The notes under the pieces were generated by a model, which made no database searches, had not been told where the DNA came from, and worked only from the letters and a program-made list of their open reading frames with translations. Positions 19,269-29,343 of a DNA stretch of 64,000 nt are shown piece after piece. The position numbers were made by a program, and so were the translations under genes. The first letter of the stretch is position 1. The number at the start of each line of letters is the position of its first letter. Origin of the DNA: Bacteroidia bacterium (lineage in GTDB: Bacteria > Bacteroidota > Bacteroidia > NS11-12g > UBA9320); assembly GCA_018402155.1 (NCBI GenBank), contig JAGYJG010000001.1:2314501-2378500 (forward strand), written 5' to 3'.

Positions 19269-20150
19269 ATGAAAGTAGCACTCTATGGCAGACATATAAA
19301 ATCCAAAAATTTCAAAGCATTTTATGAAAAATTTACGGCAATACTCACACGGTATGATATAGCCTATGAGGTGGGTATAGGTTATGGTGCGTTTTTAGCT
19401 GAAGCTTATGGGATACACTGCAATGCGTGCAAAGATACCCCACTAACTCCAGAAAATTTCGCTTGTCTTATAAGTATGGGAGGCGATGGTACGGCGCTAG
19501 ACACCTTGTCGCTGGTAAAAGATTCAGGCTTGCCGGTGATGGGCGTTAATCTAGGTAGACTTGGATTTTTGGCTACCATAAAAATGGACGAAGTAGAAAA
19601 GGCTATTATAGCACTCAAAAATGGCCAAACCATCATAGAAAAAAGAGCGTTGATACATATAGAAAGTACTCTAGAAGAAATCAATCAATTTCCCTATGCG
19701 CTCAATGATTTTGTGGTGCAAAAGAGAGATACCTCTGCAATGATTACCGTAAAAGCTAGCTTAAATAAGTCGTTTTTGAACAATTATTGGGCAGATGGAT
19801 TGATTGTAGCTACTCCAACTGGGTCATCGGGTTACAGTCTAAGTTGTGGAGGGCCGCTCATTTTTCCGGGAAGTAAGTCATTTGTAATAACGCCTATAGC
19901 TGCACACAATCTTACGGTGAGACCTGTGGTGATACCAGACACACACGAGCTTGAGATAGAGGTAAGTGCACGAGCAGAGACAGTTCTTATTACGCTAGAT
20001 TCGCGTTCGTTTATAGTGCCAAATAACACCAAGCTAACTATTCGCAGAGCGCCATTTCATTTCAATATGATACACCCAAGTAGTACCACATATATGGATA
20101 CCATACGCAATAAGCTGCTTTGGGGAGCCGACAAAAGAGATGAAAACTGA
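19269..20150 (+). CDS. nadK: NAD kinase
   Basis: 293 residues; phosphorylates NAD to NADP in the cytosol. The GGDG motif is in SMGGDGTALDTLSL (about 72-85), followed by GVNLGRLGFLATI (about 93-105). The NAD-binding NDFVVQKRD (about 146) and ATPTGSSGYSLSCGGPL (about 178-194) are complete. It begins one base after the BamA-like stop, as the last gene of the run. Length is typical of PpnK/NadK. Downstream to 20437 there is no gene. Confidence 0.95.
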   Translation: MKVALYGRHIKSKNFKAFYEKFTAILTRYDIAYEVGIGYGAFLAEAYGIHCNACKDTPLTPENFACLISMGGDGTALDTLSLVKDSGLPVMGVNLGRLGFLATIKMDEVEKAIIALKNGQTIIEKRALIHIESTLEEINQFPYALNDFVVQKRDTSAMITVKASLNKSFLNNYWADGLIVATPTGSSGYSLSCGGPLIFPGSKSFVITPIAAHNLTVRPVVIPDTHELEIEVSARAETVLITLDSRSFIVPNNTKLTIRRAPFHFNMIHPSSTTYMDTIRNKLLWGADKRDEN

Positions 20151-20425
20151 TTTTGATTTTGAGCCACATACATACTTTAAAGGATAAAAAACTCACTTCA
20201 ATTTCATAAAAATATTTTGCGGGTTTCAATGTGTAGCCTCTCTTAGGCTACTGTTTAACTTTTAGTAGGACTATTGAAATATAGTTTAAAAATTTCGAGT
20301 TAAATTACTTAATACCAATACTATATATAGTAGAACATCATATAAATTACAGATCATTTTCTAGATCACTGATACATTGTTTGACCTAATTTTTTTTGGG
20401 TAAATAAAACATCGAGCTAAACTAA

Positions 20426-20433
20426 TATATTTG
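20426..20433 (+). promoter_or_regulatory. -7 element TATATTTG for the BspA-like lipoprotein
   Basis: A perfect TAnnTTTG match ends five bases before the ATG, implying a nearly leaderless transcript as at several other genes here. No TTG sits at the ideal distance; the nearest TTTG run (20395-20399) is too far upstream. Confidence 0.4.
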
Positions 20434-20437
20434 AAGG

Positions 20438-21520
20438 ATGTTAAGATTACTTACAGCACTAGTAGTAATGGGTTCAATCCTAAATGGCTGCAAGAAAGAG
20501 GCAGCTGTCACAACTGCGCAGGACCTGCCTCAGGCTATTACCTCAAACGCCATAGTGACTGACAGTACCGTAATATTGACCGGGGAAGTTACTTTCACTG
20601 GAGGTGACAATACTACATCTAGAGGTATCTGTTGGAGTGAAAGCCCCAACCCCACTACGAATGACCAGTTTTACCTCGATAATACGAGAGGTCTGGGAGC
20701 TTTTAGTATTGATGTATTTGCGGACGTTAAACCAAATACAACGTATTATGCAAGAGCATTTGCTGAAAACTCGGTTGGAAAAATATATGTAAACGAGATT
20801 AGTTTTATTACTGGATATTTTAATCCAAACGGTGCATTTATAAACTCAAGAGGTTGTCTCGAATGCGACAATTATCGAGTTGGAGATCGCTTTGAGTTAG
20901 GAGGAACAGAGTATATTGTTGCAGATAGGGAGATGCTTGATAATGCAATAGCCAATGGTATAGACGTAACAAAATACTGTACCTCCAAGGTTACTGATAT
21001 GCAAAATATGTTTAGTAGTAACAATGGATTTAACCAAGACATCAGCAATTGGGACGTTAGTAGTGTAAATCTTATGAATGGAATGTTTTATGAAGCTAGC
21101 GCGTTTAACCAAAATATTGGCAATTGGGACGTCAGTAGTGTGACCAATATGGCCTACATGTTTACAAGTGTTCGAACTTTCAACCAAGATATTAGTGATT
21201 GGGACGTGAGTAAGGTTATTAATATGGCTTGGATGTTTGGTGACGCTAATGCTTTTAATCAAAATATTGGTAACTGGGATGTAAGTAAGGTTACCAATAT
21301 GCAATATATGTTTAGTTACGCTATTTCTTTTAACCAAGATATTAGTAGATGGGATGTAAGTATGGTTACAGATATGGATGGCATGTTTAATTACACTCCA
21401 ACTTTTAACCAAGATTTGACCCAGTGGTGTGTGACTAAGATTGATAAAGAACCTAGTAGTTTCTCTTTCGAAAGCGGACTTTTATCTGCAAATCGTCCTG
21501 TTTGGGGCACTTGTCCGTGA
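20438..21520 (+). CDS. BspA-like surface lipoprotein with DUF285 repeats
   Basis: 360 residues. A lipoprotein signal ends in LNGC (Cys about 20). Residues about 30-130 form a fibronectin-like domain with SRGICWSESPNPTTND. From about 185 to 345 come six tandem repeats of 24-25 residues with the DUF285 consensus NWDVSSVTNM..MF....FNQDI; the same units are visible in the DNA as repeats of about 72-75 bp between 20990 and 21420. BspA-like repeats form surface solenoids and often mediate adhesion in the phylum; the ligand is unknown. It is the last intact gene before the degraded island. Confidence 0.88.
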   Translation: MLRLLTALVVMGSILNGCKKEAAVTTAQDLPQAITSNAIVTDSTVILTGEVTFTGGDNTTSRGICWSESPNPTTNDQFYLDNTRGLGAFSIDVFADVKPNTTYYARAFAENSVGKIYVNEISFITGYFNPNGAFINSRGCLECDNYRVGDRFELGGTEYIVADREMLDNAIANGIDVTKYCTSKVTDMQNMFSSNNGFNQDISNWDVSSVNLMNGMFYEASAFNQNIGNWDVSSVTNMAYMFTSVRTFNQDISDWDVSKVINMAWMFGDANAFNQNIGNWDVSKVTNMQYMFSYAISFNQDISRWDVSMVTDMDGMFNYTPTFNQDLTQWCVTKIDKEPSSFSFESGLLSANRPVWGTCP

Positions 21521-21867
21521 GGGCCGATCATTGGAAATAGTTATTACGCTTCCTCTTTATTAGGTGATTTTCTATGCTATTTGTTGCGGTTTTGTAGGAC
21601 AAGTTTTGGTTATACTATCATTCTAGGCAAAGTCTTTGAATTATAAAATGCGTATTGAGCAAAGAATAGCAAGGTTATAAGACAATAAAGTGGCGCATAA
21701 TTGTTGCCAATGTTTGTTTAGACGGTAAAGAAATTCAGATTTTAGATTAAACAACCAATTTCTAAGATTATTATCGAAATGTCAAGGCTTTACAAAACAG
21801 CCAATATTTTTACAAAACCAAAAGAACGATCTATACTGACTATAAAAATCCAAAAATTATACTAATT
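21521..21867. other. Left junction of the degraded island
   Basis: No gene. It contains the left copy of the island repeat (21608-21716) and ends with a perfect -7 box TAATTTTG at 21863-21870 before the next reading frame. Intact reading frames stop at 21520 and broken ones start at 21875. Confidence 0.5.
21608..21716 (+). repeat. Island repeat, copy A (left edge)
   Basis: Runs from GGTTATACTATCATTC through TGAGCAAAGAATAGCAAGG to CATAATTGTTGCCAATGTTTG. Copy B (23325-23434) matches over the whole length with a few substitutions, and copy C (45270-45337) matches the 3' two thirds with one 4-base insertion. All three are in the same orientation. Function unknown. Confidence 0.85.
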
Positions 21868-21874
21868 TTGATTT

Positions 21875-22305
21875 ATGCAATTTCTAAGATTATCATTATT
21901 TATATTTGCTTTCTCTCTTTCTCTAGCTTCTTTTGTCAAATTACCTCAAAGAGCCAATCGATACAAATCATTGGCGACAGCACAACCAAAGATAAAATAG
22001 TTTCCGCATTTGTTCAGAATGACTACTCAATCAATAATGTTTCCGATTACGTTATTAAGACCGAATTTAAAAAATCAAATCTTGGGATTTTGATATTATA
22101 GTTTCCATTGTTGGGGATAAGTATGTGTTTAAAATTTATTGGAATAGCAGCATATCTGTAAATTATGGTTACGGAATTTCTTCTGGACCACAACGGAATA
22201 AATGTGTCTATAAAGGAACAAACGGAGGAGCCAACAAAATAGGATTTGTGGAATTAGACAATATCGTCAATAGTTTAGGTTATCCCGTTACTTATCTTTT
22301 GTAGT
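21875..22305 (+). pseudogene. Exported hypothetical protein, two frameshifts
   Basis: From ATG 21875 a signal peptide is read (MQFLRLSLFIFAFSLSLASF), after which the frame must shift at about 21933 to read CQITSKSQSIQIIGDSTT and again at about 22088 to read WDFDIIVSIVGDKYVF, ending LGYPVTYLL at the TAG before 22306. The reconstructed product is about 143 residues, exported, with no family I recognise. An alternative start at 21868 lies in the second frame. The two shifts are single-base. Confidence 0.55.
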
Positions 22306-22521
22306 GGGATAAGGTAAAAAAGATTATTTTTAAGCAATGGCATACGCTTGTAGTGTTTTTTACAGATTTACAAGTTTGACTACACAGACAAAAAGTAACA
22401 CCTTACCTAATTTTGGTACCATTAACAAACCATAGACTTAAGTCGTATTTCTGAGTATCGGATATTGTAAAGTCAGGACAGAAATCTATAACCTGGTTTA
22501 ATAATCCTTACTTTTGAAACT

Positions 22522-23311
22522 ATGATTATGATTGTTGCAGTAATATTAATAGGGCTGACGATATTCTTTTTGGAATTATTTCTCGCAAAGAGAATGAGCT
22601 GGTTGAAAACAAGAAAGATACACAAAGAAAAGTAGTAATACTAAAAGTGGTGAAGTCACTTATATGCAAGGGATTAAAATACTTTGATATAAATGGCATT
22701 TTTCAGCCGGTCTCAATAAAGAAGAATACGGGAAGGGCAAAAGATTTTATGGAGTAGCCATACCTCAAAATAACAAACATGACAAATATGCGGTGGCGAT
22801 ATATGATGTAGAAAAGACTCACTTAGGCTTTGTCCTAAAGGTAATAAAAGGTTAAACAATTCTATCAGTAAATGGCACAATGGCGTTGCTTTAGCATATG
22901 GGCATATTTACTATGAAAAGTATCACGACGATTGGATTGGCTCAGTTCATATTCCAATTGGTTTCAGTGATGATGAGTATCAAATCAGATAAACGATATA
23001 CTAGTTCTAGACTTTGATAACCAAGAAAATTTTAAAATTAAAGAACATACAATTGAAAAGTGCTTTGAGATTTTGGAAAATTGGAAAGAGGTTAAGACGC
23101 TAATATCTGAAATTGGTGACTTTGAATACCAGCCATCATTTCCTAAAAATATAATTCCTAGGATTTCTAAAAAATTGGAAAAGAAAAACAATGGGATAGA
23201 TTGGTTGAGCTTGAAAAATATTCTGACCTGATTAATGTCTTGTCAAAAACATATGTTGATGCTACTCTAAGAAGAATCGAATTAGCAAAAAAGAACTTAA
23301 ATAACCTCTAA
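22522..23311 (+). pseudogene. HIRAN-domain protein, several breaks
   Basis: An N-terminal membrane helix (MIMIVAVILIGLTIFFLEL) is followed, across frame changes and one TGA near 22684, by a HIRAN-type domain: GLNKEEYGKGKRFYGVAIP, NNKHDKYAVAIYDVEK, LGFVPKGNKRLNNSISKWHNG, then WIGSVHIPIGFS. After another shift near 22993 the product continues through DILVLDFDNQENF and a helical tail (KNIIPRISKKLEKK) to TAA at 23311. HIRAN domains bind the 3' end of DNA in helicases and occur alone in bacterial mobile and defence regions. The role here is inferred only from that. Breaks are mostly single-base deletions. Confidence 0.65.
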
Positions 23312-23324
23312 TCCCAAACCATAA

Positions 23325-23456
23325 GGTTATACTATCATTCTAGGCAAAGTCTTTGAATTATAAAATGGGTATTGAGCAAAGAATAGCAATGGTTATAGGA
23401 CAATAAAGTGGCGCATAATTGTTGCCAATGTTTGCAGTAGAGTATAAAAAAAGGCC
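23325..23456 (+). repeat. Island repeat, copy B (inside left part)
   Basis: Matches copy A for 110 bp and then shares AGAGTATAAAAAAAGGCC with copy C, so it links both edges. It starts 13 bp after the HIRAN pseudogene and is followed by the IS3 remnant. Confidence 0.85.
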
Positions 23457-23567
23457 TTACGATTTACAAATACGTATGACATTTGGTAACGTAGATGTGT
23501 GTAAGCTTCCCCCAAAATAGCACCGTTATAAATTAGAAAAAGGTAACTAAATTTAACAGCACAAAAA

Positions 23568-23631
23568 ATGAGCAAGAGTAAGTTTACACCGCATCAGATT
23601 GCGAAGATTTTAAAGTAGTTTGAAGCTGGTA
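23568..23631 (+). mobile_element. IS3-family transposase OrfA remnant
   Basis: From ATG 23568 the text MSKSKFTPHQIAKILK is followed by TAG where the family has Glu, then FEAGK. This is the helix-turn-helix start of an IS3-family OrfA. The preceding 80 bases (GATGTGTGTAAGCTTCCCCC, then AAATTAGAAAAAGGTAACT) are probably the left end of the element. After 21 codons the sequence switches abruptly to a piece of the WYL regulator gene (23632), so the rest of the IS, including OrfB, is gone. Not functional. Confidence 0.7.
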
Positions 23632-23704
23632 AGTGTCCAGTACTTCCACACCAGACATTCGTTCAATAGTAAAGTACTTATTTAGCTGTGTGCTCACCTC
23701 AAAT
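23632..23704 (+). repeat. 73-bp duplicate of part of the WYL regulator gene
   Basis: Identical to 36702-36774 apart from one base (T for C). At the right-hand location it is coding sequence of the WYL regulator (minus strand, around TQLNKYFTVERMSGVEVLD). Here it is an isolated fragment fused to the IS3 remnant. Direct orientation. Confidence 0.9.
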
Positions 23705-23799
23705 AAGTATCAGCTATTCTAATCAATGAAATGACGTACGAAAATTTAGAAAAGGCATACAAAAGAGTTAATTTGTAATGAAAAAACGAAAACGCATAG

Positions 23800-23849
23800 T
23801 AACCATCAATTGGTTATGTATGTCAAGTTTTTACATAAAAAACTTGACA
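23800..23849 (+). promoter_or_regulatory. Two inverted repeats upstream of abiEi: candidate AbiEi operator
   Basis: IR1 is TAACCA-(5)-TGGTTA at 23800-23816. IR2 is TGTCAAGTTTTT-(5)-AAAAACTTGACA at 23821-23849, a perfect 12-bp palindrome. Both have a 5-base spacer. They lie about 85-135 bp before the ATG. In characterised AbiE systems the antitoxin AbiEi represses its own promoter by binding two inverted repeats, so this layout fits. A promoter would follow, with TTG inside IR2 (23845-23847 region) and a CCTTTG box near 23868-23873. Confidence 0.6.
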
Positions 23850-23933
23850 TTTGAATTTAAATAACCACCTTTGTAATAAGAAACGGAGCTTTAGCGTAGT
23901 TCCATACTACCAATACAAAATAGAAACGCACGA

Positions 23934-24657
23934 ATGAAAGTAGCAGCGCAAATACGAAATACCATTGAACGCATTCCTGAAAGTCAACCTTTTGGCTATG
24001 CTGATTTGGGAATAGAAGCGAATGATTTTTATAGTGCTGCTAAGGCTTTGGAGCGTTTACAAAGAATGGGACTATAAAAAGGTATCTAAAGGTGTATTTT
24101 ATATTCCACGTAAAACCATATTTGGAGAGTTGGGCCCAGATAGCAATGGTATATTGGAAAGGTACTTATTTGAAGATGGTAAACGAGTAGCGTATGAAAC
24201 AGGCTTTTCTTTATACAATAGAATGGGATTAACAACACAAATGGCTTTTAAAATAAAGATTGCCACAAAGAAAAATCCCATCAACATAAATCAAGGTACA
24301 CTGCAAGTAAGTTCGGTGAAAAGTTATGTTGATATAACAGAGAAAAAACTATCAACTGTTAGGTTATTTGGATGCTTTGAAAGACATCAGAAGAATCCCC
24401 GATTGCTCAGTTATACAGGCAATAAAGCGAATGAGTTTTTACTAAAAAGCGTTAACCTCAAAGGAGCAAAAGAACTCATTCAATATGCATTGTTTTATCC
24501 AGCTAGAGTAAGATCATTGCTTGGAGCAATTTTAGAAAATCTAAATGTAACCATACAACTGGAAGAATTAAAAAGCAGTCTTAATCCATTGACGAAAATT
24601 AACATAAGCATAAAAGCAACAGAACTGCCAACTGTCAAAAACTGGAATATTGAATGA
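23934..24657 (+). pseudogene. AbiEi-like antitoxin / DUF6088 protein, one frameshift
   Basis: From ATG 23934 an N-terminal winged-helix domain (KVAAQIRNTIERIPESQPFGYADL, ALERLQRMG) is read, then a shift at about 24075 leads into KKVSKGVFYIPRKTIFGELGPD and the rest of a DUF6088/AbiEi-type protein to TGA at 24657. About 240 residues. AbiEi is the transcriptional autorepressor and antitoxin of the type IV toxin-antitoxin system AbiE, which can abort phage infection. It overlaps the downstream toxin gene by 4 bp (ATGA), the standard AbiE arrangement. Only one shift separates it from an intact gene. Confidence 0.75.
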
Positions 24658-25505
24658 TACTGCACAAGGATGATATTATTTTTAAAGATTTGTTGCTCAG
24701 TGCTTCTTTGCATTTAAACATCCCATTGTCCTTTGTCGAAAAAGATTATTGGATAACATGGGTGTTAAGTGGATTGGCAAAAAGTAAATATGTTAATGAG
24801 TCTGTTTTTAAAGGAGGCACATCGCTTTCAAAAGGATACCATCTGATAGAGCGATTTTCGGAGGATGTAGATATTGCCATTATCAACGATAAGGGTAAAA
24901 CAGGTAATGAGATAAAAACCATCATCCGCACAATTGAAAAGAAATCACACGCGATTTAAAAGAGTTACAATTGGACGGTGTAACAAGTAAAGGTTCAAGA
25001 TTCAGAAAATCTGTTTTCAGATATGTTACCACCGAAAAAGGCAACACAAACAACAAACTCATTGTGGAGGTAAACTCGTTTGCCAATCCTTTCCCTTTTC
25101 AACGACTTACCATTCAGAGTATGGTATTTGACTTTTTGATGCAAACAAGCAATGAAAAGTACATTGAGCAATACAATCTAAACTCCTTTGAAGTAAACGT
25201 ATTGAGCAAAAGAACAAACGCTATTGGAAAAGATGGTGTCATTAATTCGATTTTCATATAAGGAAAATACTGTTCAAAGTATCTCCGAAAAGATAAGACA
25301 CTTTTATGATTTGTATTACTTAGTTCAACATCCTGAGTGCATTGCATTTGTGGCATCCGATTCGTTTAAGGCACAATTTGACACCATTCTGCAACACGAT
25401 AGAGCTATGTTTGAAGAGCCGACTGGTTGGCAAACTAAAGTGATTTCGGAATCTCCGTTGGTAATTGATTTTACAAAAGTTTGGCAACAACTCAAAGAAA
25501 TATAA
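24654..25505 (+). pseudogene. AbiEii-like nucleotidyltransferase toxin, two frameshifts
   Basis: Nucleotidyltransferase of the AbiEii/PF08843 type, the toxin of AbiE. The catalytic motif is intact: FKGGTSLSKGYHLIERFSEDVDIAI (Gly-Gly, Ser, then Asp-x-Asp-like acidic pair). N-terminal helix VEKDYWITWVL is typical. Frames shift at about 24948 (an A run; restoring one A gives TRDLKELQLDGVTSKG) and at about 25222 (giving LLEKMVSLIRFSYKE). It ends PLVIDFTKVWQQLKEI. About 283 residues when restored, a normal length. Confidence 0.8.
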
Positions 25506-26046
25506 AACTGAACTTTCAGCATTAGCGTACAGACCCATACCTAAAAGAAAATGACGTGGCAAAATGTTTTGAAGAGCTGATAAAAGGGTTAATGATACAT
25601 GATGAATGAGATGTGAGAGAATGTAGTTAAAAATATGAGTTTCGCATTTGCGGTGAGGGTTGTGAAACTTTATCCGTTTTGAGCACGCAGAAAAACCTTA
25701 AGATAAACAATCCATAACTCATAAAATTCAGGATCCGAATACCGTCAACTAACTCATTTCTGCAGCAATAAGATAGCTCTTAAAATTAATGCACGGGGGG
25801 TACCTAATGTGCGGGAAATAGGTGGGGAGCCGTATAATATGAGGGGAGAGAGGGATGAATACGTTTATTCAGAGTTACCTTTAGCGAATCCATAGCTATA
25901 AATAAAATGACCGTAATTGGTTAGAAACCGAATTCGACGTAAGCAAAAGTTATTGGTTCGACTACCTTAAAAAGCAAACTAAATTTTACGAAATACTAAA
26001 AGATGATGAAGGGGTGATTCTAATAGAGCAGTGTGAAGATATGTAA
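25506..26046 (+). pseudogene. Unrecognised coding remnants between abiE and hsdR
   Basis: Two patches look coding. Around 25618-25680 the text NVVKNMSFAFAVRVVKLYPFL resembles the first helix of the small four-helix-bundle proteins ('23S rRNA intervening-sequence' type), but it then degrades. From about 25909 to TAA at 26046 a 46-codon frame without start reads NDRNWLETEFDVSKSYWFDY and on to EGVILIEQCEDM. I cannot name the second. Both are broken and low confidence. Confidence 0.3.
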
Positions 26047-26110
26047 AGAAACGAGAGGGGGATAGAATAATATAAATTCTATTTGCACCGTTCATATACG
26101 TTTACATAGT

Positions 26111-26139
26111 TTGACTGTATTTGGCAGAATATTTCTTTG
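26111..26139 (+). promoter_or_regulatory. Likely promoter of the hsd operon
   Basis: TTG at 26111-26113, an 18-bp spacer and TTTCTTTG at 26132-26139 approximate the Bacteroidota -33/-7 pair, 150 bp before the hsdR ATG. Confidence 0.4.
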
Positions 26140-26289
26140 ATAAATGTACAAATACAGCAAGTTAATTTCCGAACTGCCAAACTTGTTTAAATTTGAAAAA
26201 ATTTGAGTCCACAAAATTTGAAAAAAGAATTAAGAAAGCGAGGAACCGATTATGCATGTGGCATAACAAACGTATATCAAACAAACTAA

Positions 26290-29200
26290 ATGACCTTTAA
26301 CGAAGACTCACGTGTTAAAATCCCTACCCTTCTTCACTTCCACGAGATAGGATATACCTACATGTCCTTGAGAAGGCTAAATGGGATGATGACTTTGAAC
26401 ATCTTTACAGACATTTTTATCGATAGTATCTGCAAGATAAATGAAGACGTAGACCGAGACGATGCCGCAAGACTGCTAAGCGAAATAACACTGATGCTAG
26501 ACAATGAAGATTTAGGCAAGGCGTTTTACAAAAAGACTGGTAGACCAAAGCGGTAACAGACTTATAGACTTTGACAATTTTGATAACAATACATTCAATG
26601 TTGTTACGGAGCTTACATACAAAAGGATGATGAAAGAGTTTCCTTAGATATAATCCTGCTTATCAATGGGATGCCTCTTTCCTTCATAGAAGTCAAAAAA
26701 CCGCATAGCCTTGACGGTATACAAGCTGAGAACACAAACGTATGGAGAGGCGAAATACCAATAAGAAGTTTCTAAAATTCATCAACATCACTCAAATCAT
26801 GGCATTCTCAACAATATGGGTGACAATGACTCACATACGCAACTGCAAGGTGCTTTCTACGCTGCTCCCTCTTATGGCAAGCCCCGTATTCAATATTTTC
26901 GTGAGGAGAGAGAGTTTGATGAATCCATTTGTTGCAACTAGATTCTGATACAGAAGATTATATTCAGACATAACCTCTTAACCATTAAAGGTTCTAGCAG
27001 AGATACCGTATAAATAACCAACCCTCCACACCTACCAATAGAATCTGTACTTCCTTATTTATTAGAGATCGGTTAGCTTTCTCTGCAATATGCAGTAGCT
27101 TACGTAAAAAGCAGGATTACAAAAACACCTGATGCGGTATCCGCAAATCTTTGCTACAAAGGCAATAAAGGCCAAACTAGATGATGGTATCCGCAAAGGA
27201 ATCGTCTGGCATACCCAAGGAAGTGGAGAAAACTGCATGGCCCCTAACCCACAATGTAAACACCTCACTAACTATTTCAGAGTCCAAAGGAATAATACCA
27301 AAATTCTATTTCATCGTAGATAGGCTAGACTTATTGATACAAGCTGGAAAAGAGTTTAGAGCGAGACCTTGTAGTGCATAATGTGCAGTCGAGTCTGAAT
27401 TTGCTACTACCATAAGAGCAATAAAGCCATAGAAAATGATAAAGGCGAGGCTGAAATTACTGTAGTCCAACATACACAATTTCAGAATGATGACCGTGTA
27501 GCTGCTCCTACAGATTACAACCTGGGCATACAGCGGATTTACTTTCTAGACGAAGTACACCGTAGCTACAATCCCAAAGGTAGTTTTCTGGCTAACCTGA
27601 GAGAGTCTGACCCTAATTCTATAAAAATAGGACTCACAGAACTCCCCTTCTAGGTACGGATGTCAACTCCAAAATGCTCTTTGGTGGCTACATACACAAG
27701 TACTATTACAACCAAGTATAGCAGACAACTATACGCTTCGCGCCTCATTCATTGAGGAAGCTAGAAACATTCTACAAGGTATCTATCAACAAGATTTTAG
27801 CGGGCTACAAATAAAAAACAAGGCGTGCCGACCGCAAGTACATCTACTCCACACACGGTTTGTGGAGCCAATGCTCGACTATATAGTCAAAAACCTAGAA
27901 GATGGCCGTATCTCATTGGGAGATGAGACTATCAGTGGTATGGTGATTTGGAAATAGCTCTGAACAGGCTAAGGAAATGCAGACCATTTTCAAGGCAAAG
28001 TATGCCAATAAGGAAACTTCTGCGATGCTTAACGGACCAAATGTTATATCTATGGCAGCAGGCCTAATCTAGCTATGGTAGTCAAAAGCAACAGAGCGTA
28101 AAGGTAAACTCCTCAGCTATTATTTTGGATGGTGTCGGAACAAAAGATGACAGAGCGAAGTGGGTTCAAAATTCAAAGATGGCCAAATAGACATCCTCTT
28201 TTGTATACAATATGCTTCTCACAGGTTTTGATGCGAAGCGACTCAAAAAACTGTACATAGGCCGTGTTATAAAGCCCACAACCTACTGCAAGCTCTTACT
28301 CGTGTAAACAGAACCTACAAAAACCACCGCTTTGGCTATGTGGTAGACTTTGCAGATATTACTAAAGAATTTGATAAGACCAACAAAGATTACTTCGACG
28401 AACTCCAAATGAACTGGGTGACGAGATGGAAGCTACTCCAACCTTTTCCCTGAGTCAGAAGTTAACACCAAAATAGGCCGAGAATCCAGTACCTTATTCA
28501 AAATTTGATACGGCCAATGCGGGATATTTAGTAATCAAGTAGCCGAAATAGGCGACCGTAAAACTATGCTGCAACTTACCAAAGCACTCAATGAAGCGAA
28601 GAGCCTATATAACCTCATTCGCCTATCGGGCAATTATGATTTATTAGAAACTAGACTTTAAAAAACTAGGCATATTGAGTAGAGGTAGCACAAGATCGCC
28701 TTAACTTGATAAATGCGAAGGAGGAACCTGAGAAATTGCCAATAACTCTGAGAATATACTAAACGTAGCTCTGGAGAAGTGTTTTTGCTTTACCAAGGTG
28801 AAAGAAGAGGAAATGCAGCTGGCAGAACCTCAGATGCACTCCGTAGAACACGCGAAATGCTCGGTGGCAATTTTATTTCTAAGTCCGGTATTCATTAGCC
28901 TAAAGTCAGAACTGGAACGCCTCTTCCAAAAGAAAAAACTGAGTGAGGTGACCAAGAAAATATGAAACCATACTATCCCTAGACAGTATCTATGCCAGAG
29001 CTAAGGAACTGGAGCGAGAGAATAAAGCTGCTCAATGAGAAGTACGAGGGTACGATGCCAGGTATGCTCGACTGCATAAGCGTATGATGGAGCGTGAGCT
29101 ACTGAACGGTAAAGAGCAACTCATTTTGGTGTGCTCAATAAACTAAGAGAAGAAGCAGAGATTACTGATAGGTAAAATTCTAAAATGCTGGATAACAGCT

Positions 29201-29343
29201 TTGTAAACAAGATGATAGGCAGACTGATAGCCCAACAAGTAAGGCAAACCGATGGGCTTAGCCTAAGCCTCCCCGAAATGCAAGAGATAAACCACCTAGT
29301 GGTAAAAGAATATATGAACGAATACCACGGTAGAACAGCCTAA
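26290..29343 (+). pseudogene. hsdR: Type I restriction endonuclease subunit HsdR, many frameshifts
   Basis: Start MTFNEDSRVKIPTLLHFHE and end EYMNEYHGRTA are intact; between them the frame changes roughly every 50-200 bp. Recognisable parts in order: nuclease-domain strand LLINGMPLSFIEVKKPHSLDGI (about 26660-26730, Asp...Glu-x-Lys-like), FINITQIMAFS, the Walker A zone IVWHTQGSG...KTA at about 27205-27237 where one extra base disrupts the P-loop, YFLDEVHRSYNP (DEAD-box-like DEVH, about 27541-27575), then ESDPNSIKIGLT, FGGYIHKYYYNQ, and the C-terminal KMLDNSFVNKMIGRLIAQQV. The subunit would be about 1,020 residues. It translocates and cleaves DNA in complex with HsdM and HsdS. Not translatable as it stands. 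Confidence 0.85.

Noticed and set aside
20990-21420. CRISPR-like periodic repeat
   Set aside because: The 72-75 bp periodicity is in frame and encodes DUF285 repeats; there are no short palindromic repeats with unique spacers, and no cas genes anywhere in the window.
20151-21607. Left attachment site copied from the 3' end of tRNA-Met
   Set aside because: I looked for CACCTGGACTCGAACCAGG near the left boundary and did not see it, so classic integration into the tRNA-Met 3' end is not supported.
24022-24075. Separate start of the AbiEi gene at 24022
   Set aside because: That stretch (MIFIVLLRLWSVYKEW) is the out-of-frame reading of the winged-helix domain; the in-frame domain begins at 23934.
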